A program made the translations under genes and the position numbers. This document shows positions 40,325-49,104 of a stretch of 64,000 bases of DNA, one piece after another. The stretch covers positions 310,001-374,000 of the forward strand of contig OY282565.1 in NCBI GenBank assembly GCA_958296445.1, written 5' to 3'. Below the pieces are notes generated by a model. It searched no databases, had not been told where the DNA came from, and saw only the letters and a program-made list of their open reading frames with translations. Within the stretch, counting starts at the first letter, position 1, and each line of letters starts with the position of its first letter. Source of the DNA: an uncultured Dehalococcoidia bacterium. GTDB taxonomy: Bacteria; Chloroflexota; Dehalococcoidia; Lucifugimonadales; UBA3495.

Positions 40325-40732
40325 CCAATGACGCTGGAACCGGACGAACTGCCCGCAAATTTCGATTTGCTGCTGTCCGTTTCAATCCGCATTCCCGCCA
40401 TTCTCACCCCAGCCCCGTCATCCCCGCGACAAAAACACCCCGCACCCCATCGTCGCCTTTCCCTCGCTTTCCGTCATTCCCGCGAAGGCGGGAATGACGG
40501 GGCTTATGGCATACCCAACGTGGTTGAGAATGCGCGGATGCGCCGCTCCCGTGCCGGAAGCAGCGGGATTGTGTATAATGAACCCCATCCGGCAGGGCTG
40601 ATTCCTGAGCGTCGGAAGACAGGGAGCGGCCGGTGTTACTGCTGGAAGACTGGGCGGCTATCCCGAATTCGAGACACCCAGGCACTAGGATGTAGTACAA
40701 TGGTTTGCCATATTTGGGGAGTTCTGTAACCT
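40325..40732. other. Intergenic region with hairpin repeat and possible promoter
   Basis: 408 bp without a gene. At 40471-40500 is a perfect hairpin, CCGTCATTCCCGC-GAAG-GCGGGAATGACGG (13-bp stem, 4-nt loop), a common REP-like element that would end the methyltransferase transcript. A TATAAT at 40574-40579 and a TACAAT at 40696-40701 are possible -10 boxes for the RelE-like gene; neither has a convincing -35. The frame open through the region encodes only low-complexity sequence. Confidence 0.7.
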
Positions 40733-41095
40733 GTGGCGTATGAAGTCGAGTATACCGACGAATTTGATATATGGATGAACAGCATATCCGACAGTGACCA
40801 AGACCGCGTCGCCGAAAACGTAGGTAGGCTCGTTCAATATGGTTGGCTTCTTGATCACCCCTATTCTTCAAAGGTATTTTCATCGCGGCACAGCCATATG
40901 CGCGAGCTTCGGGTACAGAGCGGGGGCAATAGTATCAGAGTCTTTTATGCTTTTGACCCCAGACGTATCGCAATACTGCTAATTGGGGGGAACAAAACCG
41001 ACGACAAGCGCTTTTACAGAGAGTATACGCCAATAGCAGACCATCTTTATGACCAGCATCTCAACGAGTTACGCAGGGAGGGGCTGATTCAATGA
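40733..41095 (+). CDS. RelE/ParE-superfamily toxin (Gp49/HigB-like)
   Basis: A 120-residue toxin of the phage-derived Gp49-like/HigB group: EVEYTDEFDIWMNSISDSDQDRVAENVGRL, then HSHMRELRVQSGGNSIRVFYAFDPRRIAILLIGGNKTDDKRFYRE, with the family's conserved RELR, R-FY and the LIGGNKT-D loop. In complete modules this is followed by an XRE antitoxin starting MxxHxxFSELxKDFSPxR. The GTG start at 40733 has GGGGAG upstream. It looks full-length, while its antitoxin (next entry) has lost its DNA-binding domain. The gene overlaps the antitoxin frame by four bases (ATGA). Confidence 0.88.
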   Translation: MAYEVEYTDEFDIWMNSISDSDQDRVAENVGRLVQYGWLLDHPYSSKVFSSRHSHMRELRVQSGGNSIRVFYAFDPRRIAILLIGGNKTDDKRFYREYTPIADHLYDQHLNELRREGLIQ

Positions 41096-41313
41096 GCGGA
41101 CACCGCCCGTTTTCCGAACTGCTTAAGGATTTCTCACCCCAACGGCTTGAAAGGATAGCCGCTGAATCAGAACGTTTAAGTGCCGAAATTCTGGCGGCCA
41201 ACCCCAAACTGGCCGACCCTGAATATGTGAAAGCCCAGGCTGATAAAGTCTTTGACGCCTGGGACAAAAACGACTGGGCACTGGCGGAAATTCTAATAAA
41301 CGGAGGTACACGC
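41092..41313 (+). pseudogene. Antitoxin N-terminal remnant running in frame into the GMC gene
   Basis: The first 33 codons (SGHRPFSELLKDFSPQRLERI) are the typical start of the XRE antitoxin that follows Gp49-like toxins. The expected helix-turn-helix is absent. Instead comes an acidic helix (ANPKLADPEYVKAQADKVFDAWDKNDWALAEI) and, with no stop, the frame passes into the GMC oxidoreductase at codon 75. The ribosome-binding site CGGAGG just before ATG 41314 lies within it. It could be expressed as a shortened antitoxin-GMC fusion (590 aa) or be a decayed antitoxin whose stop has been lost. The toxin-binding helix may still work. Confidence 0.6.
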
Positions 41314-42864
41314 ATGAAGTACGACTACATCGTTGTGGGGGGAGGCTCGGCGGGTTGCACCATCGCCACGCGGCTGTCCGAAGACCCGGAGCGGTCGGTG
41401 CTGCTGCTGGAGGCCGGGCCCGATTATCCCGACTTTGACACCCTGCCCGAAGACTTGAAACAGGGCAACAACGTCTGGCTGTCGGCCTACGGGCCCCACA
41501 GTTGGGCCTACCGGGGCCACATCACCAGCGAACAGCCCGACCTCGAAATTCCCCGCGGCAAGGCCACTGGCGGCTCCAGCGCCATCAACGGCCAAGTGCT
41601 TTTCCGCGGCATCCCCGAGGACTACGATCGCTGGGCCGAGTGGGGCAACACCGAATGGGGCTTCACCAGTTGCCTACCCTACTTCAACAAGATGGAGACC
41701 GACCTAGACTTCGGCGGCGACGATTTCCACGGCTCCAACGGCCCGGTGCCGGTGCGCCGCTCGCCCCGCAGCGAATGGCTGCCCCACGCCGTCGCCTTCG
41801 AGCAGGCCGCCGTCGCCGAGGGCTTTCCCATTGACGAAGATATGAACCACCCCGAATCCACCGGCTGCTCGCCCCGCGCCCGCAACACCATTGACGGCGT
41901 GCGGATGAGCATGGCCCTCAACTACCTCGACCTGGCCCGCCACCGGCTGAACTTCACCATCCGGGGCAACGTCATCGCCCGCCGCATCCTGTTCGACGGC
42001 AAAAAGGCCGTGGGCATCGAGGCGGAAAGCGGCGGCGAGGTGTTCGTCGTGGAAGGCGAGGAAATCATCCTTTCCAGCGGCGCCGTCGCCTCGCCCCAAC
42101 TGCTGATGCTGTCCGGCGTCGGCCCGGCGGAACACCTGCAAAGCCTCGGCATCCAAGTAGTCCACGACCTGCCCGGCGTCGGCAAAAACCTGCGCGACCA
42201 TCCCTCCGCCGCCGCCATCTACCGCGCCGCCGGCGATAAGCCCGACGTCCAGGCCCCGGTGATTCAGGTGGGGCTGCGCTACACCGTGGAGGGCAGCGAC
42301 CTCCGCAACGATATGCAGCTCTCCCCAATGCTGATGACCAGCGAACACCGCCCGGCCCAAGTGGACATTGACGACGACCTCAACTACGTCGGAATGAGCG
42401 CCAGCCTGCAACTGGCCCTCGGCCAGGGCGAGCTGACCCTCCAGTCCACCGACCCCCACGACCAGCCCTTCCTCAACTACAACTACTATCAGGAAGAGGA
42501 AGACCTGCGCCGGATGCGCGAAGCCATCCGCCTAGGCGTCCGCATGGCCGAAGAGCATGACCACTACAAGGACATCATCATCGAGCGGATAATGCCCACC
42601 GACGAAGAGCTGCGCTCCGACGAAGCCCTGAACGACTGGCTGCGCCGCAACTCCGGCACCTCGCACCACATCTCCGGCACCTGCAAAATGGGCCCGGACA
42701 GCGACCCCCTGACCGTGGTGGACCAGCACCTCCGCGTAAAGGGCATCCAGGGCCTCCGCGTGGCCGACGCCTCCGTAATGCCCGACTGCATCCGCGCCAA
42801 CACCAACGCCACCACCATAATGATCGGCGAGCGCTGCGCCGACTTTATCAAAGACGGCAAGTAA
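41314..42864 (+). CDS. GMC-family FAD-dependent oxidoreductase
   Basis: A 516-residue GMC oxidoreductase. It has [21 protein letters not shown] for [60 protein letters not shown] (signature 2), catalytic His in [16 protein letters not shown] (near residue 455) and [13 protein letters not shown] at the end. It would oxidise an alcohol, choline-like or cyclic substrate with FAD. ATG 41314 has GGAGG eight bases upstream. The same frame is open from 41092, joining it to an antitoxin remnant. A separate expression from ATG 41314 is the more likely main product. Confidence 0.92.
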   Translation: MKYDYIVVGGGSAGCTIATRLSEDPERSVLLLEAGPDYPDFDTLPEDLKQGNNVWLSAYGPHSWAYRGHITSEQPDLEIPRGKATGGSSAINGQVLFRGIPEDYDRWAEWGNTEWGFTSCLPYFNKMETDLDFGGDDFHGSNGPVPVRRSPRSEWLPHAVAFEQAAVAEGFPIDEDMNHPESTGCSPRARNTIDGVRMSMALNYLDLARHRLNFTIRGNVIARRILFDGKKAVGIEAESGGEVFVVEGEEIILSSGAVASPQLLMLSGVGPAEHLQSLGIQVVHDLPGVGKNLRDHPSAAAIYRAAGDKPDVQAPVIQVGLRYTVEGSDLRNDMQLSPMLMTSEHRPAQVDIDDDLNYVGMSASLQLALGQGELTLQSTDPHDQPFLNYNYYQEEEDLRRMREAIRLGVRMAEEHDHYKDIIIERIMPTDEELRSDEALNDWLRRNSGTSHHISGTCKMGPDSDPLTVVDQHLRVKGIQGLRVADASVMPDCIRANTNATTIMIGERCADFIKDGK

Positions 42865-42873
42865 CGCGGAAAT

Positions 42874-42901
42874 GTAGGGGCGCACAGCCGTGCGCCCCTA
42901 C
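42874..42901. terminator. Perfect GTAGGGGCGCAC palindrome
   Basis: GTAGGGGCGCAC (42874-42885), loop AGCC, GTGCGCCCCTAC (42890-42901): a perfect 12-bp stem just after the GMC gene. Close copies are at 4250-4277 and 9710-9737. It could end the upstream transcript, but there is no T-run. Confidence 0.75.
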
Positions 42902-42929
42902 GCTTATACCGGCAAGCGAGGATAGCAAA

Positions 42930-44927
42930 ATGACGAATATCCGCCCATACGTCCCCCTGCTCTTAGCCATTGCCTTGATCCTGACCGCGGTGGCGACCTA
43001 CGGCATTGTCAGATCTCAGTCGGGCAACGGGAAGTATGACACCGACAGCGACGGGCTGATTGAGGTCAAATACCTAGAGCAGTTGAACGCCATCCGCTAC
43101 GACCTTGACGGCAACGGCATCCCGGACAAAGATTCCGGCGCAGAACCCTATGCCGCCGCGTTCCCCGGCGCGACGGCGGCAGGGGTCTGCAACCGGCGCT
43201 GTAATGGGTACGAACTGGCCCGCTCGCTGGACTTCGACAATGCCGACAGCTACGCCTCCCGCTCGGTAAACACCGGGTGGACGCAACAAATCGGCTGGCT
43301 GCCCATTGGCCTCGACGAGGATCCATTTGATGACATCCTCGCCGGTTTTAATGCCGCCTTCGATGGCAATGGGCATACCATCTACAACTTGTTCATCAAC
43401 CGAACCACCACCCGCCACTTTACCGGCAGCACCGGTCTTTTCGGCCTTACATTCGATTCCAGTGAAATCAGGAATATCAATCTGGAAAAAGTAGATATAA
43501 CCGCTACCCGGTGGACCGGCGGACTGTCCGGGGATAACCGAGGAACGATTAGCGGCAGCCACGTATCCGGGAATGTGTCGGTATCATTGGAAACGGTGGG
43601 TGGGCTAACCGGGATTAACAGTGGCACTATCAGCGACAGTTATGCCATCGGTAGCGTATCTGGGTATCATACTGTCGGCGGACTGGCCGGGACTAACTGG
43701 GGCAAGATTAGCAGCAGCTATGCATCTGTCAGTGTGGCCGGGAGGGGAGAATGGGCCGGCGGGCTGGTTGGGTTTAACGGCGTAGGTACTGTTCTGTCCA
43801 GCTACGCCACCGGCGAAGTGTCAGGAGACCGCTACGTTGGCGGGTTAATTGGGTATAACAATAGTAGCGGCAGCGTAATCGCCAGCTACGCCACCGGCAG
43901 AGTGCGCGGAGATGACAAAACGGGCGGGCTGATAGGGGAAAATGAAGGCTTCATTTCAGCCAGCTTCTGGGATACTCAGACTTCCGGCCAGCGTACCGGG
44001 ATTGGGGAGGGGGAGTCAGCAGGCGCAGAGGGCAAGACCACGGCCCAGTTGAAATCGCCAACCGGCTATACCGGCATATACCGGACATGGAAAACAGACT
44101 TGGACAACGCCGACCGGGATTTCGACGACGCTACGGGCATTGATGACTTTTGGGACTTTGGCACATCCCGCCAGTACCCGGTACTGAAAGCCGACTTCAA
44201 TGGCGACGGCAACGCAACCTGGTGGGAGTTCGGCCAGCAAATCGGCAACCGCCCGACGCCCACGCCCACCCCGCGGCCAACGGCTACACCCACCCCGACG
44301 CCTACGCCAACATTGACCCCAACGCCCACCCCTACGGCAACGCCTACGCCCACGCCGACAAACACGCCAACCCCAACGCCCACAATTACGCCGACGCCAG
44401 TGCCTACAAACACGCCCACCCCGGCGCCGACGCCTACTCCCACGCCTACGCCTACGCCAACTCCAACCCCAACCCCTACTAACACGCCAACCCCAGCACC
44501 GACGCCTACTCCCACGCCAACCCCTACCAACACGCCAACTCCTACCAACACGCCAACTCCAACGGCCACGCCTACAAACACGCCAACGCCAACGCCGACG
44601 CCCGCCCCCACGCCAATTCCAACACCAACTCAGCCCCCCACGCCAACGTTGACGCCTGCGCCGGTGCCTACCGACACGCCCACGCCGGTTCCAACCGCAA
44701 CGGCGTTTCCGCCAACGGACACGCCTGCGCCGACTGCCCCGGCAACTGCGACCATCGCGCCGTCGCCTGCGAACACGCCCGCGCCGGCCGCGGAATCCGG
44801 CGGCGGATGCGGCTTCCCCGATGGCCCCGTGCCGACGGGCGCGGCGGCAGCCAACCTGCTCCTGCTGATGGCCCCGCTGGGTATGCTATGGGGGCTGAAG
44901 CGGCGCTCGTCGCGGCGCAAAAAGTGA
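42930..44927 (+). CDS. GLUG-repeat surface protein with TP-rich stalk and C-terminal anchor
   Basis: A 665-residue exported protein. Residues 8-27 are a signal/anchor helix. [27 protein letters not shown] is a calcium-binding-like start. Residues about 180-340 contain repeated GLUG motifs ([70 protein letters not shown]), typical of adhesins with beta-helix folds. A run of about 150 residues of TPTP/APT repeats follows as a stalk. The end is [16 protein letters not shown], a hydrophobic helix ([18 protein letters not shown]), then KRRSSRRKK: a C-terminal sorting or membrane-anchor signal. Probably cell-surface adhesion. Confidence 0.87.
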   Translation: MTNIRPYVPLLLAIALILTAVATYGIVRSQSGNGKYDTDSDGLIEVKYLEQLNAIRYDLDGNGIPDKDSGAEPYAAAFPGATAAGVCNRRCNGYELARSLDFDNADSYASRSVNTGWTQQIGWLPIGLDEDPFDDILAGFNAAFDGNGHTIYNLFINRTTTRHFTGSTGLFGLTFDSSEIRNINLEKVDITATRWTGGLSGDNRGTISGSHVSGNVSVSLETVGGLTGINSGTISDSYAIGSVSGYHTVGGLAGTNWGKISSSYASVSVAGRGEWAGGLVGFNGVGTVLSSYATGEVSGDRYVGGLIGYNNSSGSVIASYATGRVRGDDKTGGLIGENEGFISASFWDTQTSGQRTGIGEGESAGAEGKTTAQLKSPTGYTGIYRTWKTDLDNADRDFDDATGIDDFWDFGTSRQYPVLKADFNGDGNATWWEFGQQIGNRPTPTPTPRPTATPTPTPTPTLTPTPTPTATPTPTPTNTPTPTPTITPTPVPTNTPTPAPTPTPTPTPTPTPTPTPTNTPTPAPTPTPTPTPTNTPTPTNTPTPTATPTNTPTPTPTPAPTPIPTPTQPPTPTLTPAPVPTDTPTPVPTATAFPPTDTPAPTAPATATIAPSPANTPAPAAESGGGCGFPDGPVPTGAAAANLLLLMAPLGMLWGLKRRSSRRKK

Positions 44928-44979
44928 TGGCGGCGTAATCGTCAACGCCCGGGCCTTGCCGGATTCGGAGCGCACTTTC

Positions 44980-44988
44980 TGGTATAAT
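44980..44988 (+). promoter_or_regulatory. Extended -10 promoter candidate
   Basis: TGGTATAAT at 44980-44988 matches the extended -10 (TG-n-TATAAT), 32 bp before ATG 45020. A good -35 at the right distance is not seen (TTGCCG is 21 bp away), as expected for extended -10 promoters. Confidence 0.55.
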
Positions 44989-45019
44989 CGCCGGGTATGG
45001 CAGAGTCCGTTGAGGGGAA

Positions 45020-45496
45020 ATGCGCCGCCTGCTAATCCGGGCGTTGGTGGCCTCGGCCCGTCCGCTGTCCGACGACCGCGAGGCAATCTGGAGCATCCCA
45101 AAGGTGTTCCAAGTAGTCTATTTCCTGATATTCATCGGAATCTGCGTTCCGATGATTGCGGACATCGTGCGGGAAGAAATCGCCGCCTGCCCCGGAGCGG
45201 GCTGGATTCGGTTGGCGCGGGAAACGTCGTCCGAGTTCGCTGCCGCGGGCGTCGGTGCCGCTATCGGTTCCCTGATTGTAGTACAGGGGGTTGCGATAAT
45301 CGTGTCTCTTTACCATCTAATCACCAACCGTTTCACCAAACCGATAATCGAAGAGCATGAGGCCCGTGGCCGGGAGCTGGGTATCGTTGAGGGTGTGGAA
45401 AAATCCAACCAGGCGTGGCGGGAATGGCTGCGGCGGCGGGATGAAGCCGAAGCCCAAGGCATCCCCTTCGACGAGCCGCCGCCGGACGAAACCTAG
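45020..45496 (+). CDS. Two-helix membrane protein with charged C-terminal tail
   Basis: A 158-residue protein of unknown family. Two membrane helices (VFQVVYFLIFIGICVPMIADI at about 29-49 and AGVGAAIGSLIVVQGVAIIVSL at about 75-96) are joined by a loop with a single Cys. The C-terminal ~50 residues form a charged helix (EEHEARGRELGIVEGVEKSNQAWREWLRRRDEAEAQ). The protein at 61059-61520 has the same plan. Function unknown. The gene has an extended -10 promoter and sits 21 bp before the MetE-like gene, so both may be read together. Confidence 0.65.
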   Translation: MRRLLIRALVASARPLSDDREAIWSIPKVFQVVYFLIFIGICVPMIADIVREEIAACPGAGWIRLARETSSEFAAAGVGAAIGSLIVVQGVAIIVSLYHLITNRFTKPIIEEHEARGRELGIVEGVEKSNQAWREWLRRRDEAEAQGIPFDEPPPDET

Positions 45497-45517
45497 CGGA
45501 CAGCCAGGTATAGGAAA

Positions 45518-46663
45518 ATGAAGCGCAGCGAAACCCGCATCCTCACCACTCACACCGGCAGCCTGCCCCGGCCCGAGGGGCTGGTGGCGATGCTGGGCGC
45601 GGCAGCGCGGGGCGAGCCAGTGGACGGGGCCGCTCTGGCCGCCGCCGCCCGCGACGCCACCGCCGGAGTGGTCGCGGCGCAGTTGGCGGCGGGCGTGGAC
45701 GTCATCAACAACGGCGAGCAGTCCCGCATCAGCTTCTCCACCTACGTCACCCAGCGGATGGACGGTTTCGGCGGTTCCTGGACCCGGCGCGGCCACCGCG
45801 ACCAGAACGAGTTTCCCTCGCTGGCCCGCCCCCGCGTGGTTCAGCTAATGCGCGATGTTCCCACCTGCACCAGCCCGGTGGCCTACCGGCGGCTGGACTT
45901 AGTGGAGCAGGAATGCCGCCAGTTGCTAGACGCCGCCGCCAGTGCTGCCAGCCAGCCGGAAGAGCTGTTTATGACTGCCGCATCGCCCGGCATCGTCGCC
46001 TTGACTATGGGCAACCGCTACTACCGCAGCCACGAAGATTATGTTTTCGCCCTAGCCGAAGAACTGCGCAAAGAATACGAAATAATCATCGCCCACGGCC
46101 TGACGCTGCAACTCGACTGCCCCGACCTAGCGATGGAGCGGCACGTATCCTATCAGGACGAGCCGCTGGAGGCTTTTCAGGAGCTGGTGGCCCTGCATAT
46201 CCGGGCCATCAACCACGCGCTGGGCAACATCCCCCGCGAGCGGGTGCGGCTGCACGTCTGCTGGGGCAACAGCGAAGGCCCCCACCATTACGACGTGCCG
46301 CTGGAGGACATTCTCGGCCTGCTCTACGAGGCTGAAGTTGGGGCGCTGGTGATGGAAATGGCGAACCCGCGCCACGCCCACGAGCATCGCGTTTACCACC
46401 GCCGCCCGCTGCCCGACGGTATGCTGCTGGTGGCCGGCGTTATAGACACCAAGACCAACTACGTGGAGCATCCCCGGCTGGTGGCCGACCGGCTGCATCA
46501 GGCCGTGGCCGCCGCCGGAGGCGACCCCACCCGCGTGCTGGCCGGCACCGACTGCGGCTTCGACACCTCCGCCGGCTCCAACCGCGTAGACCCCGGCATA
46601 GTCTGGCTGAAGCTGCAAGCTATGCGCGAGGGCGCGGAAATCGCCAGCCGCGAACTGTTCTAG
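45518..46663 (+). CDS. MetE-like (cobalamin-independent methionine synthase family) protein
   Basis: A 381-residue protein of the MetE C-terminal/UROD-like family. It has THTGSLPRPEGL at the N-terminus, zinc ligands His and Cys in LHVCWGN, Glu in VMEMANPRH and Cys in GTDCGFDT, the same set as in MetE. The N-terminal folate-binding half of full MetE (about 750 aa) is missing, which is usual for the archaeal/SAR202-like short forms. It may transfer a methyl group from a methylated donor to a thiol (homocysteine, or another catabolic acceptor). The gene is close behind the two-helix membrane protein gene. Confidence 0.85.
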   Translation: MKRSETRILTTHTGSLPRPEGLVAMLGAAARGEPVDGAALAAAARDATAGVVAAQLAAGVDVINNGEQSRISFSTYVTQRMDGFGGSWTRRGHRDQNEFPSLARPRVVQLMRDVPTCTSPVAYRRLDLVEQECRQLLDAAASAASQPEELFMTAASPGIVALTMGNRYYRSHEDYVFALAEELRKEYEIIIAHGLTLQLDCPDLAMERHVSYQDEPLEAFQELVALHIRAINHALGNIPRERVRLHVCWGNSEGPHHYDVPLEDILGLLYEAEVGALVMEMANPRHAHEHRVYHRRPLPDGMLLVAGVIDTKTNYVEHPRLVADRLHQAVAAAGGDPTRVLAGTDCGFDTSAGSNRVDPGIVWLKLQAMREGAEIASRELF

Positions 46664-46691
46664 CCCCAGCCATCGCGCGGCGCGTTACTCC

Positions 46692-47039
46692 TTATTTACC
46701 TGGGTGCGCGAGCTTCCACACTTTCTCTTCCAACGCCTGTTTAATCCAGTCATGGGGAGTTAAGCCGTCCTCCATCGCCAATAGCGTAATGGTGTGGTGG
46801 AGTTTCGGCCCCAGACTAAGGTTAAGCTCGCCCGAAAACGGCTTTACGGGTTCAACGCCGTCTTCCTCGCACGCCGCCAAGTACTCGTCAACGGAAATCT
46901 TGAATTCCCGCTTAAGCCCCTCAACATCAGAAGCGGCGAAAGTGGCTATGGAATAATTGCCGCTGTTCACGACACTGCCGTACAGCAGATCTTCCATATC
47001 GTCATACGAAATGGACGCTATGTATCCCTTATATTCCAT
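46692..47039 (-). CDS. hicB: HicB antitoxin
   Basis: A 115-residue HicB. It has MEYKGYIASISYDDMEDLLYGSVVNSG, TFAASDVEGLKREFKISVDEYLAACEEDGVEP, then KPFSGELNLSLGPKLHHTITLLAMEDGLTPHDWIKQALEEK with the ribbon-helix-helix end. Its ATG shares a base with the hicA stop (TGATG). It binds HicA and represses the operon. The usual order hicA-hicB is kept. It lies between a MetE-like gene (converging) and tRNA-Thr. Confidence 0.9.
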   Translation of the reverse strand: MEYKGYIASISYDDMEDLLYGSVVNSGNYSIATFAASDVEGLKREFKISVDEYLAACEEDGVEPVKPFSGELNLSLGPKLHHTITLLAMEDGLTPHDWIKQALEEKVWKLAHPGK

Positions 47040-47293
47040 CACGGAGTCACTCCAAGGCGGGCCAAAAAATCGGCAAGCTGGCGAACTGCCGCCCTAGAAA
47101 TTTCGGGCCTGGGATGCGGACGGTGAACAACAAGGCTCACATTACCCCTTCTGAGCCTCACCCTCGAACCGGCCCCTTCGACTATTTCGACCCCCAAAGC
47201 CCGCATCAACGCTTCAACCTCAGTCCATCGTATATCAGCCGGCGCCGGCCGGGCGATGATACGCTCAAATGTCCTGCGGTGCCTGCCCGTCAT
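47039..47293 (-). CDS. hicA: HicA mRNA interferase toxin
   Basis: An 84-residue HicA with GSRVRLRRGNVSLVVHRPHPRPEISRAAVRQLADFLARLGV. This belongs to the HicA group in which the active His is in the HRPHP motif rather than GSHH. Residues 1-25 include an RRTFERIIARPAPADIRWTEVEALMRALG helix. It would cut mRNA in a translation-independent way. ATG 47293 is the first gene of the module. Confidence 0.88.
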   Translation of the reverse strand: MTGRHRRTFERIIARPAPADIRWTEVEALMRALGVEIVEGAGSRVRLRRGNVSLVVHRPHPRPEISRAAVRQLADFLARLGVTP

Positions 47294-47494
47294 AAGGGTA
47301 TGATACTACCAGCCGAACCGGAAAACACAAAGCACCAAGGCGTTGCCGGGGGCGCTGCTTCTTCCATTGGCCGGGCGATTGGCCGGGGCTTCCGCATAAG
47401 ATTCGGGCTACCAGCATTTCACAGGATTAGATTCCTTGCCGGTTGTGTGCTAAAATTAGCCTATAGATGGGGTTACATTCCCATTCCTATCTCC

Positions 47495-47569
47495 GCCGGT
47501 GTAGCTCAGTGGCAGAGCAGCGGTTTCGTAAACCGCAGGTCAAGGGTTCGAATCCCCTCACCGGCTCCA
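47495..47569 (+). tRNA. tRNA-Thr (anticodon CGT)
   Basis: A 75-nt cloverleaf. Acceptor GCCGGTG pairs with CACCGGC, the D arm is GCTC-AGTGGCAG-AGC, the anticodon arm is GCGGT-TTCGTAA-ACCGC with anticodon CGT, and the T arm is AGGGG-TTCGAAT-CCCCT-like. 3' CCA is encoded (47567-47569). It reads ACG codons. Confidence 0.95.
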
Positions 47570-47880
47570 TTTCCCCCACCGCCTTTCCGGTTAGGGCAAT
47601 TTCAGCCGCGCATTGCCCAAACCGCCATCGCCGTCTCTCCTTCCAAGCATTGCCCGCCAATGATGCGCCGCGCCGCCCCGTCCCCAACCCGCCGCCCTGT
47701 TATAATGGCCCCCTAACGCCTTTGAGTAGGGGCGGACGAAGCGCCCCTTAGCGGAAAACGCCCGGCTGTGCGGCAAGTTTGACGCATTGATTTCCCACTC
47801 CAACGGCCCCGGCGCTCGCGTGGTGGTGTTTCGTACCCCGCCGGGGAACGGCGCGTGATTAATCAGGGGAGGATTGGCTG
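47570..47880. other. Intergenic leader of the LLM oxidoreductase gene
   Basis: About 310 bp with no gene. A TATAAT at 47701-47706 is a possible -10 box, and TAGGGGCG-GACGAAG-CGCCCCTTA (about 47727) is a hairpin in the ~170-nt leader. GGGGAGGATTGGCTG just before ATG 47881 is the ribosome-binding site. No known riboswitch was matched. Confidence 0.5.
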
Positions 47881-48987
47881 ATGAAATTCGGACTTTTCTA
47901 TCAGATTCAGGTGCCTAAGCCCTGGGATGAGCAGAGCGAGGCCCGGCGCATCTGGGAGGCACTGGACCAGATTGCCTTCGCCGAGGAAATGGGCTACGAC
48001 AGCGTTTGGTTTTCGGAGCATCATTTCCGTCCGGTGTGGTCGCACAACAGCGCACCCGATTTGACCCTGGCGGCGGTTACGCAGCGCACCTCGCGCATCC
48101 GGCTGGGCATCGGCGTGGTGCTGGCGCCCATCCACCACCCGCTGCACACCGCGGCCCGCATGGCTACGCTGGACATCCTCAGCAGGGGGCGCGTGGACGT
48201 GGGGCTGGGCCGTACCGGGTATCCCTACCAGCTAACGCCCTACGGAACCACGCTGGAAGACACCCGCGGGATGTGGGAAGAGTTCGCCCAAGTGCTGCCC
48301 CGCATCTGGACGGAAGAAGAGGTCAGCCACGACGGGGAGTATTACCAAATCCCGCCCCGTCAGGTGCTGCCCAAGCCGTTGCAGAAGCCGCATCCGCCCC
48401 TGTGGTCGGCCTGCGCCAGCGAAGAAACCACCCGCCGCGCCGGTGAGATGGGCTTGGGCGCGCTAGTGGGCAGCGAGGGCGGCCCGGAAAAGGTGGGCAG
48501 CACCCTGGAACTGTACTACCGGAGCCTCAACGGAGCCCACGGCGCCACGGTCAACAACCAGAACGCGCTGATGACCGCCGGTTTTTGCCACGAAGACTCC
48601 AAGGTCGCCGCGTCGCGAGGCGCCGAGCTGATCGGCTGGTATCTGGAGCAGCAACGGGAGCGGGCGCGGCTGGTCTGGCGGGGCGTTGACCCGGCAACGG
48701 TGCCGCCCGACTATCAAGGCTATTACGAGCGGGATATGCGCCTAGCCGCCGGCCCCCACGACGGCGACCCCACGCCCGAGGAAGTAGTGAAGCGCGGCGC
48801 CAACTTCTGCGTCGGAGCCCCCGACGACTGTATCCGCTTCGTAGAAAACTACGAGGCTATGGGCATTGAGCAGATTTTCTGCCTCAGCGCCATCGGCCCG
48901 GCCAGCCACGAGGAAACTATGAACACGCTGCGAATGTTCGGCAAACACGTCATACCCCACTTCAAGGCCAAGGAAAAAGCCGCCTAG
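47881..48987 (+). CDS. LLM-class flavin-dependent monooxygenase (1)
   Basis: A 368-residue luciferase-like protein. It has MKFGLFYQIQVPKPWDEQSEARRIWEALDQIAFAEEMGYDSVWFSEHHF, which is the classic N-terminus of the bacterial-luciferase/alkanal-monooxygenase group, then RIRLGIGVVLAPIHHPLHTAARMATLDILSRGRVDVGLGRTGYPYQL. The TIM barrel is full-length. These enzymes use FMNH2 from a reductase to insert oxygen in C-H or C-S/C-N bonds. Multiplied copies are a known trait of SAR202 Chloroflexota. It is followed by a hairpin and a second LLM gene. Confidence 0.9.
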   Translation: MKFGLFYQIQVPKPWDEQSEARRIWEALDQIAFAEEMGYDSVWFSEHHFRPVWSHNSAPDLTLAAVTQRTSRIRLGIGVVLAPIHHPLHTAARMATLDILSRGRVDVGLGRTGYPYQLTPYGTTLEDTRGMWEEFAQVLPRIWTEEEVSHDGEYYQIPPRQVLPKPLQKPHPPLWSACASEETTRRAGEMGLGALVGSEGGPEKVGSTLELYYRSLNGAHGATVNNQNALMTAGFCHEDSKVAASRGAELIGWYLEQQRERARLVWRGVDPATVPPDYQGYYERDMRLAAGPHDGDPTPEEVVKRGANFCVGAPDDCIRFVENYEAMGIEQIFCLSAIGPASHEETMNTLRMFGKHVIPHFKAKEKAA

Positions 48988-48990
48988 AAC

Positions 48991-49058
48991 CGGGTTTTTC
49001 AACGCAGAGGCTTCAGACTGCCAATATAATCTCTGCGCTCTCTGCGTTGAAAACACGT
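48991..49058. repeat. CAACGCAGAG hairpin between LLM genes
   Basis: TCAACGCAGAG (48999-49009) and CTCTGCGTTGA (49040-49050) are exact inverted copies. The stem extends on both sides with GTTTT/AAAAC. The loop holds an AATATAAT word. It fits the CGCAGAG family. It lies in the gap between two same-strand LLM genes. Confidence 0.8.
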
Positions 49059-49104
49059 TGAAAACACCCGGTTGACATCACAAATCCCTATCAGGAGTAA
49101 AACA

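Noticed and set aside
40328..40729. 133-codon frame downstream of the methyltransferase gene
   Set aside because: It crosses a REP-like hairpin and has no family likeness or ribosome-binding site.
44150..44482. Alternative frame over the TP stalk (Ala/His/Asn/Tyr-rich peptide)
   Set aside because: It is the +1 reading of the TPTP-coding repeat; the surface-protein frame is continuous through it.
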